Source: Acidobacteriota bacterium (GTDB lineage: Bacteria; Acidobacteriota; Terriglobia; Bryobacterales; Bryobacteraceae). From it: a stretch of DNA of 51,323 nt. The position numbers and the translations under genes are program-made. Below the pieces are notes generated by a model. That model saw only the letters and a list, made by a program, of their open reading frames with translations. It searched no databases and was not told the DNA's origin. Below are positions 29,248 through 37,917 of the stretch, piece by piece; position 1 is the first letter of the stretch, and each line of letters opens with the position of its first letter. Where the stretch lies: assembly GCA_026394015.1 (NCBI GenBank), contig JAPKZA010000273.1, positions 130,291 through 181,613 on the forward strand, in the 5' to 3' direction.

Positions 29248-31854
29248 CTACTTCCAATCGTTGAAGTGCTGTATAGCGTTGAACAGCAAGGCGAACTCCC
29301 CGTGGTTCTGCCAGCGGTAGCAGGGATTGGTGGCAAACATCAGCACCCTGCCCAAGCCGGACGGCACGCTGACCAAGGCCGGCTTGTTGCGGATTTCCGA
29401 AGCTCCCCTCATGAAACCGCTCAAAATCGACGCCTCGGTTCCGGGAAACTGCATCAGCACCTGCTGCTTGCGGTCCTTCTCGGGCACGTTCAGAAGTGGG
29501 CCGTTGGCATAACGCACGGCGAGTTTCGGCGTGGTGTAACCGTAGAAGATCGGATGCTTGGGCTGCAGAATATCCACTTCGACGATCGGACCCGGCGCAT
29601 AAAAAAGCGAGGTTGGCCGACCGGCGTCCACCTGCCCGGCAATTCCATATTCGACAGGGAAGTTGGAAGCGCCAGCCAGCGTGATCAACAACCCGCCTTC
29701 CTTGACGAACTTCTGCAACTCGAGGGCTCCCTCGAGACCCATCCCGCCCGTGATATCAGTCGACTCGCCGTAGCCACCCTGGTAGGGCAACGGGCGGCCC
29801 TTTGATTCCAAATCGAAGACCAGTCCTCTTGCAGTCCGCCCCTGATTCGGAATCAGAATCACATCAAAATCGCGCCGCAGCGACCCTTGCCGCACCCGAT
29901 CTTTAAAAATCAGATCAAACGGAATCTCCACCTGGTCGAAGGCGTGGCGCACCCAGCCAACCTCCTGCGTGTTGCCCCAGGTGCTGTACATCGCCAAGCG
30001 CGGTAGATCTACCTCGTGCACGGCAACCGTCGGTCGAGTGGCCAGCAGCGTGGCTCGCAGCCCTAACTCCTCCACAAATGCCTTTGCCCGGGCTGTCGCC
30101 TCCAACAACAGCGAGCCCGCCGGAATCCCTTGGTGCTCCGCTTCCAGTGCTTCCACCTTCACCGCTTTCCCCAAGCGATAACGCAACGTGGCCAGGCCGT
30201 GAGCCCCGTTGTGATGCACCGCCAGCAGCGTTCCCGCACCGGTGATCTGACCCTTCGGCAGAAATTTATCGACCGGTGTCGTTTTTGCCGTCAAAATCGC
30301 CTTATCGTTGCTCGCCTTCACCTCCACCTGACTCAGCAGACCCATAGTCCAGCCGGTGTCGTCATAGGTACGCAAATTCGGATCCGGATACACCTGTTTT
30401 TCGAGCAGCGATTTCGCCAGTCGGCCATAGGGCTGGTCCCGCTTGATCACGAACGAATTGTCCGCCTCCGAGCGGCCAATTTCGATCCCTTGCAGCCGCA
30501 GCGTATTCACAAGCCACGCCACGCGGGTCATGTCCCGCTGATTATCGGGAATCACGAAAGCGTACGGCGCTTCATTCTTGCCCGCTTCGATCGAGTGCAG
30601 ACTCTTCTTGTAAAAGTTATCGAGGATGGTCCGGGCGTTGCCCGCCGCGAGTTCGAGCGCCGTCAACACTCCGGTTTGGCCATAGTTGATATTGTTGCGG
30701 AAGGACCATTCCACCTCTTTGTACGCGGGAAGAGGACGGTACCACTGGCGACCAGAAGCGCCGAACCGATCGGTTCCGTCGGCGGAATCCACCTTCCGCT
30801 TCATCGTATTCGCGCCGCCGTTGCCGTAAACCTCGTACATCCGCAGCATCCCGTTATGGTTCGAAGACATGAACCCCAAATAGCCGGCCGACCACATATC
30901 CACGAATGCATGGGTCCAAACACCCGGCATGCCGTAGCCGATCATCTTCGTCATTTCGAAATTCGCAAACCACGGCAGCTCGGCATACAGGATGGGATCG
31001 AGGTTCGGGTTGTGGGGCGGTTGGCCGCTGAAGGTGTACAGGAAGGGCACGCTTTCATGCAGATCATGGATGATGGGCGGGTGCCATTCCAGATACGCCG
31101 CCAGCCAATTGCGCATCGTGATTTGCGAATAGTGCATGTCGCGGTTGTTGTCGTGGTAGATGTACTTGCCCCAGTAGGGGGGCCCGGGCAACCGATCGTC
31201 TTCGTTCTCTTCGTTGATCTTGAACTGGTTGTACCAGGCGACGTAGCGATCCCGGCCGTCTGGTTCCAGCACCGGCGTCAGGAACACGATCAGGTTTTTG
31301 CGAATCGAATCGTAGAGCGCCCCGTCTTCGGCCACGATCCGGTAACCGAGCTCCATCAGCATGTCCGGCGGGCCGGTTTCGGAGGAATGAAGACCGCCGG
31401 TGACGTGGTAAATCGGCTTGGCCTGACCCAATAAGCCTTCCAGATCCGCGGGATTCAGCCGGCGTGGGTCGGCGAGTTTGGCGAGCATCGCCTTGTAGTC
31501 GTCCAGACGGCGGATCGTGGTTTCGTCGGCGATGGCGACGGTCCAGCAATCGCGGCCCTCATCGGTTTTGCCGACGTAGAGAATTTTCACGCGCGCTGAC
31601 GATTTTTCCAGCGCCCGGAAATAGGCGAGCATCTGCGCGGAGGTCGCCAGCTTCTTCGGTGTACCGACGTGGTAGCCAAGCACATCCTTCGGCGAAGGCA
31701 CCCCGGCCACGAGCGGCAAATGGTCCACGAGTGGGCTGAGAAACTCCGGTTTCGTGGTCCACTCCTTTACCCGAAGAGCGAAATCCGCATCGCGGCGGGC
31801 GGGCTGAGCGAAGATCTGACAGCAGAGAAACCCAAAAACCAAACTCGAACGCAT
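29248..31854 (-). CDS. Exported M14 family zinc carboxypeptidase
   Basis: ATG 31854 gives 868 residues with a signal peptide (MRSSLVFGFLCCQIFAQ). The zinc site is H156-x-x-E159 in GGLHSSETGP, and the third ligand is in IIHDLHESVPF. The C-terminal half is a large additional region seen in acidobacterial M14 proteins and may include a glutamine-amidotransferase-like fold (PNQGRTARGLVFDLES; LVSVPSGLGRVLMFATNP). A longer upstream frame reads through the antisense of tRNA-Gly and is rejected. It should remove C-terminal residues from peptides or modify peptidoglycan in the envelope; the substrate is unknown. Confidence 0.9.
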   Translation of the reverse strand: MRSSLVFGFLCCQIFAQPARRDADFALRVKEWTTKPEFLSPLVDHLPLVAGVPSPKDVLGYHVGTPKKLATSAQMLAYFRALEKSSARVKILYVGKTDEGRDCWTVAIADETTIRRLDDYKAMLAKLADPRRLNPADLEGLLGQAKPIYHVTGGLHSSETGPPDMLMELGYRIVAEDGALYDSIRKNLIVFLTPVLEPDGRDRYVAWYNQFKINEENEDDRLPGPPYWGKYIYHDNNRDMHYSQITMRNWLAAYLEWHPPIIHDLHESVPFLYTFSGQPPHNPNLDPILYAELPWFANFEMTKMIGYGMPGVWTHAFVDMWSAGYLGFMSSNHNGMLRMYEVYGNGGANTMKRKVDSADGTDRFGASGRQWYRPLPAYKEVEWSFRNNINYGQTGVLTALELAAGNARTILDNFYKKSLHSIEAGKNEAPYAFVIPDNQRDMTRVAWLVNTLRLQGIEIGRSEADNSFVIKRDQPYGRLAKSLLEKQVYPDPNLRTYDDTGWTMGLLSQVEVKASNDKAILTAKTTPVDKFLPKGQITGAGTLLAVHHNGAHGLATLRYRLGKAVKVEALEAEHQGIPAGSLLLEATARAKAFVEELGLRATLLATRPTVAVHEVDLPRLAMYSTWGNTQEVGWVRHAFDQVEIPFDLIFKDRVRQGSLRRDFDVILIPNQGRTARGLVFDLESKGRPLPYQGGYGESTDITGGMGLEGALELQKFVKEGGLLITLAGASNFPVEYGIAGQVDAGRPTSLFYAPGPIVEVDILQPKHPIFYGYTTPKLAVRYANGPLLNVPEKDRKQQVLMQFPGTEASILSGFMRGASEIRNKPALVSVPSGLGRVLMFATNPCYRWQNHGEFALLFNAIQHFNDWK

Positions 31855-31875
31855 ATGGGAGCTAGCGTAACAGGG

Positions 31876-31907
31876 TTGACACCCGGCGGAGCGCGTGAGA
31901 CCATACT
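31876..31907 (+). promoter_or_regulatory. Promoter of tRNA-Gly
   Basis: A perfect TTGACA is at 31876-31881, and CATACT at 31902-31907 could be the -10. The spacer is 20 bp, longer than ideal. A start about 7 bases after the -10 would leave a short leader before the tRNA. Confidence 0.45.
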
Positions 31908-31920
31908 CTTTGTGCGCTGA

Positions 31921-31996
<76 letters not shown>

Positions 31997-32054
31997 AACT
32001 TTTCTTTTCGCAACTTTTCGATTAAGAAAGCGTTAGTATCTGGCAGGAGCCCTT

Positions 32055-33719
32055 ATGCTACGCCGCACCGTTGCCCTTCTCGTCCTCCCTGCTTTGTTCG
32101 CAGCGAATCCCGTCGGTTTCCAAAGAAAACTGTCGAAAGGTGCGCGGATCGAACACGCCCTGAATCGCCTGACTTTCGGCGCGACGGACGCGGATCGAGC
32201 AATGATCTCGCAGTTGGGCGTCGAGAAATGGATCGATCTGCAGCTGCATCCGCAACCGCTGCCGGAAAACCCGGCTCTGCTGGCCCGGCTCGCGAAACTG
32301 GACTCGCTGCCCATGACCGCCGCACAGATCGCCGACAAGTATCCGCCGCCCAACGTCTTGCGGCAACTGGTGCGCAGCGGCAACTTTGATCAAATCAAAG
32401 ATCCGGTCATGCGCGCCAGGCTCGAGCGCTACGCTGAACGGCTCAAGGAAAAGAAGGACCAAAACGCCGAACCCAACGCGGCCGTCCTCACGCCGGAAGA
32501 GGCGAAAGCCTTTCGGCAGGCGACCCCGGAGGAACGCAAAGCACTTCTGGCGAAACTGGATCCGGCCAAGCGGGACGCGGTTCTCGCCCGGTTGCCGGCA
32601 GGCCGTCCGGAAATCATGAACGGCAACGACCTGGCTATGCGACGGGAAATGATCGCCGCGCAACAGCCGAACCAAGTGGTCTACCATGACCTGACCGATG
32701 CCAAAATGATGCGGGCGGTGCAGTCTACCCACCAAGTGGAAGAGATTCTGGCCGACTTCTGGTTCAACCACTTCAACGTCTTTTACGACAAAGGCATCAA
32801 CCGGCTCCTCACTTCGAGCTACGAGCGGGACGCCATTCGGCCGCATGTCCTCGGCAACTTCAAAGACCTGTTGCTGGCAACCTCCCAACATCCATCGATG
32901 CTGTTCTACCTGGATAACTGGACTTCCATGTCCGCCGAGGCAGCCCAGCGGGGCCGGGGCAAGAAGAAAGCGCAGGGGCTGAACGAAAATTACGCCCGGG
33001 AACTTTTGGAACTGCACACGATGGGCGTCGACAATGGCTACACGCAAAAAGACGTAACGGAAGTGGCTCGCTGTTTCACGGGCTGGAGCATGACGGCCCC
33101 GAAGATGGGCGGCGGGTTCGTCTTCAATGCGCGGAATCACGACCGGGGAGAAAAAATCGTCTTGGGGCATCGGATCGCCGCGGGCGGAGGGAAAGAGGAC
33201 GGCCTGCGGGTGATCGACATTCTGATGGAACACCCTTCCACCGCCCGCTTCATTGCGCGGAAACTGGCGCAGCGCTTCGTCGCCGACGAGCCGCCGCCGG
33301 CCTTGGTGGAACGGATGGCGAAAAGCTTCACGAAGACGAAGGGCGAGATCGCCCCGATGCTGGCCCTGCTCTTCGCCAGCCCCGAATTCTGGAGCGAGGG
33401 CGCGTATAAGGCCAAGATGAAGATGCCCTTTGAGATGGTAGCGAGCGCCCTGCGGGCGACCAACGCCCGCGTCGATTCCACCGTCGCGCTCACGCAACAG
33501 TTAGCCACCCTGGGCCAACCGCTGTACAAAAAAGTGGAGCCGACCGGCTACTACGCCACCGCCGAAGAGTGGACGAACTCGGCCGCGCTGCTCGCCCGCA
33601 TGAACTTCGCAATGGCGCTGACGAGCAACAAAGTACCCGGAGTCAAGGTCGCCATCGCCCCCTCCGAAGCCCGCGCCAAAGGCTTGGCGCTGGGGGGACC
33701 CGAATTCCAACGGCACTAA
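32055..33719 (+). CDS. DUF1800 family secreted protein
   Basis: The protein has 554 residues with a signal peptide at the N-terminus (TVALLVLPALFAANPVG). HALNRLTFGAT near residue 40 is the family opening. WFNHFNVFYDKG and ENYARELLELHTMGVDNGYT are strongly conserved DUF1800 blocks, and ARCFTGW follows. AGGAG lies 6 bp before the ATG. The next gene, DUF1501, starts 12 bp after it; these two families are almost always paired. The pair is thought to act in the periplasm, with unknown chemistry. The gene is complete and shows no lesion. Confidence 0.93.
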   Translation: MLRRTVALLVLPALFAANPVGFQRKLSKGARIEHALNRLTFGATDADRAMISQLGVEKWIDLQLHPQPLPENPALLARLAKLDSLPMTAAQIADKYPPPNVLRQLVRSGNFDQIKDPVMRARLERYAERLKEKKDQNAEPNAAVLTPEEAKAFRQATPEERKALLAKLDPAKRDAVLARLPAGRPEIMNGNDLAMRREMIAAQQPNQVVYHDLTDAKMMRAVQSTHQVEEILADFWFNHFNVFYDKGINRLLTSSYERDAIRPHVLGNFKDLLLATSQHPSMLFYLDNWTSMSAEAAQRGRGKKKAQGLNENYARELLELHTMGVDNGYTQKDVTEVARCFTGWSMTAPKMGGGFVFNARNHDRGEKIVLGHRIAAGGGKEDGLRVIDILMEHPSTARFIARKLAQRFVADEPPPALVERMAKSFTKTKGEIAPMLALLFASPEFWSEGAYKAKMKMPFEMVASALRATNARVDSTVALTQQLATLGQPLYKKVEPTGYYATAEEWTNSAALLARMNFAMALTSNKVPGVKVAIAPSEARAKGLALGGPEFQRH

Positions 33720-33731
33720 GGGAGCACGACG

Positions 33732-34892
33732 ATGCAAATGACTCGACGCAATATTCTCACCTGCTTCGGCCTCGGCATGGCTCCGGGCTGGCTGGCCCGG
33801 GCCGCAACCGGCGGCAAGAAGACCATGGTCGTCGTATTCCTCCGCGGCGCGATGGACGGCTTAAACGTCGTCGCACCCTTCGGCGACAAAGCCTACGCTG
33901 GCCATCGGCCGAATATAAGGGTTCCTGCGCCTCTGGACCTGGACGGATTCTTCGGGCTGAACCCTGCCCTGAGCATTTTCAAGCCGCTTTGGGATATAAA
34001 GAACTTTGCAATAATACACGCGACGGGGTCCCCCGACATTACCCGCTCCCACTTCGACGCCCAGGACTACATGGAGTCCGGAACGCCGGGGCGAAAGGGA
34101 ACCCGCGATGGCTGGCTGAATCGGGTCTTGACGGTGGACAAAGCCACCTCGCCGATTCGGGCCGTGGCCTTGGGGGCGAATCTGCCCCGAGCGCTGCGCG
34201 GCCCGCAGGCGGCTGTGGCGGTGAACTCCATCAGCAGCTTCAAGGTGCGGGACGACGCCCAGGGCGACTTCATGTCGATGTATGCGAACTCCAAAGACAG
34301 CGTGTTGAAGAGCACGAGCCAAGAGACGTTCGAAGCCGTGAAGCTGATTGAGTCGATCAACAAGCAGAGCTACAGCCCGGCGGCGGGAAGCCTGTCCTAC
34401 CCTGGATCGAAGTTCGGCCAAAGCATGCAGCAGATCGCCCGATTGATCAAGGCCGGCGCCGGGATGGAGGTGGCCTTCACCGACATCACCGGCTGGGACA
34501 CCCACATCAATCAAACGCCGCAGTTGAACAACCTGTTGGGCGACCTCGGTGTCGGCCTGGCGGCCTTCCACGAAGATATGGGCAGCCGGATGCAGGATAT
34601 AGTTGTGGTTACGATGTCCGAGTTTGGGCGCACAGCGCGAGAAAACGGCAACCGCGGCACCGACCACGGCCACGCGAACTGCATGTTCGTGTTGGGTGGC
34701 GGGGTAAAGGGCGGCCAGGTGCACGGGCAGTGGCCGGGCTTGGCGCCGGAACAGCTCTACGAAAATCGCGACCTGGCGATTACGACCGACTTCCGCGACG
34801 TGCTGGGAGAACTGACGGCTAAGCATCTCGGAAACAAAGACCTCGCCACCGTATTTCCCGGCTATACGCCGAAGTTCCGCGGAATTCTATGA
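33732..34892 (+). CDS. DUF1501 family protein with Tat signal
   Basis: This 386-residue protein has a twin-arginine leader (TRRNILTCFGLGMAPG, Arg at 5-6), so it is probably exported folded. VVFLRGAMDGLNVVAPFGD, GWDTHINQ and VVTMSEFGRTARENGNRGTDHGHANCM are conserved DUF1501 blocks, suggesting a sulfatase/alkaline-phosphatase-like fold. It pairs with the DUF1800 gene 12 bp upstream. A DUF1080 gene overlaps its end by 4 bp. It is strikingly similar in style to the DUF1592/DUF1552 operon at the right end of the window. The substrate is unknown. Confidence 0.93.
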   Translation: MQMTRRNILTCFGLGMAPGWLARAATGGKKTMVVVFLRGAMDGLNVVAPFGDKAYAGHRPNIRVPAPLDLDGFFGLNPALSIFKPLWDIKNFAIIHATGSPDITRSHFDAQDYMESGTPGRKGTRDGWLNRVLTVDKATSPIRAVALGANLPRALRGPQAAVAVNSISSFKVRDDAQGDFMSMYANSKDSVLKSTSQETFEAVKLIESINKQSYSPAAGSLSYPGSKFGQSMQQIARLIKAGAGMEVAFTDITGWDTHINQTPQLNNLLGDLGVGLAAFHEDMGSRMQDIVVVTMSEFGRTARENGNRGTDHGHANCMFVLGGGVKGGQVHGQWPGLAPEQLYENRDLAITTDFRDVLGELTAKHLGNKDLATVFPGYTPKFRGIL

Positions 34893-35494
34893 GGCTTTGT
34901 GTTCTGTTCCTGATGGCGGGAGCGCTGGGCGCGCAGGAGTGGGAAACCCTGTTCGACGGCGTTTCCAGCCGAGGCTGGCTGGAAGTGACAGGGGCCCCCT
35001 TCCCCGCTTCCTGGACGATCGAAGACGGCTGTTTGAAGACGGCGCTGAGCCCGGAAGGGATGCACGATCTGCGGACGGTGGGCACCTATCGCACCTACGA
35101 ATTTCGGTTCGAATGGAAGCTGGAGGCCGGCGGGAACTCGGGCGTGAAGTACCGGATCCAGAAAACCGACCGATGGCAACGGAAAGGCGAGAGCGGATAC
35201 CAGGCCCGAGCCCGGGGAGCCGAGTATCAACTGTTGGCGGATCCGAAGGCCCCGGCCAACCAGCAGACGGCGGCGCTGTATACGGTCCATGCGCCCGTGC
35301 CGGTCAAACCCACCACGCCGGACGTGTTTCACGAATCGCGCATCGTCGTGCAGGCGGATCACGTCGAACACTGGCTGGACGGCGAAAAGGTGCTCTCGTA
35401 TCCGTTGACCGAGCCACCGACCGAGACTTTCCTCTCTCTACAAAACCACACTTCTAAAGTCTGGTTCCGGAACCTCCGGATTCGACGCTTGTAG
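34889..35494 (+). CDS. DUF1080 (3-keto-disaccharide hydrolase) family protein, secreted
   Basis: This 201-residue protein has a signal peptide (MRLCVLFLMAGALGAQ). ETLFDGVSSRGW, then GNSGVKYRIQ and GAEYQLLAD, are the concanavalin-like beta-sandwich features of DUF1080. Some members hydrolyse 3-keto-glycosides in the periplasm of sugar-degrading bacteria. Its ATG overlaps the DUF1501 stop, so it is co-translated. A periplasmic sugar-oxidation or surface-polymer role for the three-gene operon is a guess. Confidence 0.9.
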   Translation: MRLCVLFLMAGALGAQEWETLFDGVSSRGWLEVTGAPFPASWTIEDGCLKTALSPEGMHDLRTVGTYRTYEFRFEWKLEAGGNSGVKYRIQKTDRWQRKGESGYQARARGAEYQLLADPKAPANQQTAALYTVHAPVPVKPTTPDVFHESRIVVQADHVEHWLDGEKVLSYPLTEPPTETFLSLQNHTSKVWFRNLRIRRL

Positions 35495-35500
35495 CCTTAC

Positions 35501-36778
35501 TCAGCGGCAGAACAGTTCGTCGACGGTTGCCGCGGCCGTGTCCACAATTGCCATCTCGCCGGAAACCTTCATTCGTCTCATCTCCTGCGCGATCCGGTCC
35601 GTCAGGTCTAACAACGGCTGCGCATAGCGCACTTCCCAGCCAAACCGCGTCAGGTCCCGCGCGTACGAATCGGCCCGAAAGGTCGCTTCGGCGTAAGCCT
35701 TCGCCCGGCTGCCCAGCGCGTCCCGCTCTGCCCGATCCCGCAACCATTGCAACGCGCTCACCAAGCCCACATGTTCCGCCGTCGGATCAATCTTCACAAC
35801 GCCATCGTCCGGCAGTTCCCGATAGAAGCCGACGTCGGTAACGATGACCGGCTTGCCATGCAGCATCTCCTCGATCACCGAAGCCGATGCTCCTTCGATC
35901 GCCGGCCAGCGCAGATTCACGCAGATATCGGCCGCCGCCAGGCACGTGTGCAGAACCTCATCCGAAACCCGACCGAGAAAATGAACCCGCGCCCCGAGGC
36001 CGCGATCCACCACGATCCGATCGAGGCGCTTCTGGTAGTTCGGATCCGATGGCCCGGCGACCACCAGATGCATCCCTTCCGGAAGAGATTCCAGCGTTGC
36101 GTGAACCCGCTTATTGGCGTTCACGTGGCCGATTGTCAACACCATTAACTGATCGTCGGGGACGCCAATCGAACCGCGCCCCGCCACACTCCCCGCCGCC
36201 GGCAGCTCATACGGCAAATTGATTTTGCGGGTGGGGCCGGAATAAGATCGCCGCACCGCGTCCAGCAGATACTCCGAATGAGCGATCACCCCGAGAGCCC
36301 CCTCCGTGCACCGTTCCACCAGAGGGAAATCGACCACCTCGTCGGTCTCCCAGACGGGACTTCCCTGCACGCTGCGTTCCCCGGCCGCGCGCCCGGCTAC
36401 GCCATACCAATGCTCCATCTCCGCCAAATAAGCGGTGGGATCGCGGCGTGCCTCCAAATACAGCGCCGCAAAAAAATGATGCATGACGAAGTCGTGCAGC
36501 ACGACCAAACCAGGATGCTGCCGAGACACATCGTAGATCTCGCCGTGGAACGGCAGATGGTTGCCGAAGTTGTAGACGACCAAATCAAACGATGCCAGCC
36601 GGGACAAGTCCGCGCTTGGCGCGTAGACCAGCTTCGCCTCGTTCACGGGATGCAGCGGACCCTTCTCGAAATGCCAGAACTCGACGTCCGCGCCCTTCGC
36701 GAGTTCGCGGACAATATAGGTGCTCGCCCGCCCGATCGCGCTTCTCTCCGATAGAGGCGAAAACCAGGCGATTTTCAT
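35501..36778 (-). CDS. Family 4 glycosyltransferase
   Basis: The 425-residue protein shows the GT-B fold: an N-terminal domain (MKIAWFSPLSERSAIGRAST) and a C-terminal donor-binding domain with LTIGHVNANKRVHATLESLP and VNLRWPAIEGASASVIEEML. The Glu-containing block EGASASVIEEM is the typical E-x7-E. It is the last gene of the glycan operon; its ATG overlaps the DegT stop by 4 bp. It should transfer an activated sugar to a surface-polymer precursor; donor and acceptor cannot be told. It is convergent with the DUF1080 gene only 6 bp away. Confidence 0.9.
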   Translation of the reverse strand: MKIAWFSPLSERSAIGRASTYIVRELAKGADVEFWHFEKGPLHPVNEAKLVYAPSADLSRLASFDLVVYNFGNHLPFHGEIYDVSRQHPGLVVLHDFVMHHFFAALYLEARRDPTAYLAEMEHWYGVAGRAAGERSVQGSPVWETDEVVDFPLVERCTEGALGVIAHSEYLLDAVRRSYSGPTRKINLPYELPAAGSVAGRGSIGVPDDQLMVLTIGHVNANKRVHATLESLPEGMHLVVAGPSDPNYQKRLDRIVVDRGLGARVHFLGRVSDEVLHTCLAAADICVNLRWPAIEGASASVIEEMLHGKPVIVTDVGFYRELPDDGVVKIDPTAEHVGLVSALQWLRDRAERDALGSRAKAYAEATFRADSYARDLTRFGWEVRYAQPLLDLTDRIAQEMRRMKVSGEMAIVDTAAATVDELFCR

Positions 36779-37917
36779 AGGGAACAGAGCCGCGTGAGAT
36801 GACCGGCGACGTAGGCCACATCTGCTTCTGTCAGGCCGATATGCGTCGGCAGACTGATCCCCCGGGCGCTGAGCCGGTCAGCCACGGGGTAATGCGCATC
36901 CGCCTCGAAATACGGCGGCAGCACATGCATGGGGTAGAACACCGGCCGGGTTTCAATCCCGACCGCGGCTAGATCGGCCATCAATGCATCCCGATCCACC
37001 GCCACCGCGTCGTTCAAAATCACCGTGTACAGCCAGTAGGCATGCCGGCACCAGGGCTCCTCAATCGGTAAGGCGACCATGTCGGCAATCGGCGAGAGGT
37101 AGTGGGCATACCAGGACGCCACCGTCCGGTGATGCGCCATGTACCGCTCGATCTGTTCGAGTTGCGCCAAGCCCAGAGCAGCCTGGATATTCGTCATGCG
37201 GTAGTTGTAGCCGATGACGGGAAACCAATACCGTCGATCCGTCTGCATCCCCTGCCCGCGGAAGGTCCGAATCAGCGCGGCCTTGGCGGCATCGTGGACG
37301 GTCACCATGCCCCCTTCGCCGGTGGTGATGATCTTGTTCCCGAAGAAGCTAAACGTGCCGACGTCACCCAGTCCGCCGACGATCTGCCCGCGGTAGCGAG
37401 CGCCGTGCGCTTCGGCCGCATCCTCCACCACGAACAGATTGTGGCGACGCGCGATGGCCAGAATCGGGTCCATATCAGCGGGATGGCCATACAGATGGAC
37501 CACGATGATGCCGCGGGTTTTCGGAGTGATCCTGGCCTCGATCAAAGCGGGGTCGAGGTTCATCGTCCGCGGCTCCGAGTCGACAAAAACGGGTTTGGCG
37601 CCGCAATAGGCCACCGCATTGGCGCTAGCGACGAAGGTCAGCGTGGGAACAATCACTTCGTCCCCTGGCCGGACGCCGCAACCGAGCAACGCCAGGTGAA
37701 GAGCGCTGGTGCCGTTGTTGGCGGCGACGGCATGAGGGACGTCGCAGAAACGGGCGAACCCTTCTTCAAAAAGCGCGATAAAGCGCCCAATCGAGGAGAC
37801 CCAGGTGGAGTCGATACACTCCTGCACATACTTTGATTCGTTCCCGTCAAACCGGGGAGCAGAGATACGAACCTCGCGACGCGAGTCGGCTGAGGCGGGA
37901 AGTGGGGGGGGGATCAT
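36775..37917 (-). CDS. DegT/DnrJ/EryC1/StrS aminotransferase, perosamine-synthase-like
   Basis: The 380-residue PLP enzyme has NNGTSALHLAL near residue 70, VVEDAAEAHGA (Asp166, His171), and the PLP lysine at about 195 in FFGNKIITTGEGGM. GYNYRMTNIQAALGL completes the signature. Residues fit the GDP-perosamine/UDP-amino-sugar group. It would transfer an amino group to a 4-keto sugar from a dehydratase encoded outside the window. The second to fifth codons contain a run of nine C, a possible slippage site. It overlaps the genes on both sides by 4 bp. Confidence 0.9.
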   Translation of the reverse strand: MIPPPLPASADSRREVRISAPRFDGNESKYVQECIDSTWVSSIGRFIALFEEGFARFCDVPHAVAANNGTSALHLALLGCGVRPGDEVIVPTLTFVASANAVAYCGAKPVFVDSEPRTMNLDPALIEARITPKTRGIIVVHLYGHPADMDPILAIARRHNLFVVEDAAEAHGARYRGQIVGGLGDVGTFSFFGNKIITTGEGGMVTVHDAAKAALIRTFRGQGMQTDRRYWFPVIGYNYRMTNIQAALGLAQLEQIERYMAHHRTVASWYAHYLSPIADMVALPIEEPWCRHAYWLYTVILNDAVAVDRDALMADLAAVGIETRPVFYPMHVLPPYFEADAHYPVADRLSARGISLPTHIGLTEADVAYVAGHLTRLCSL

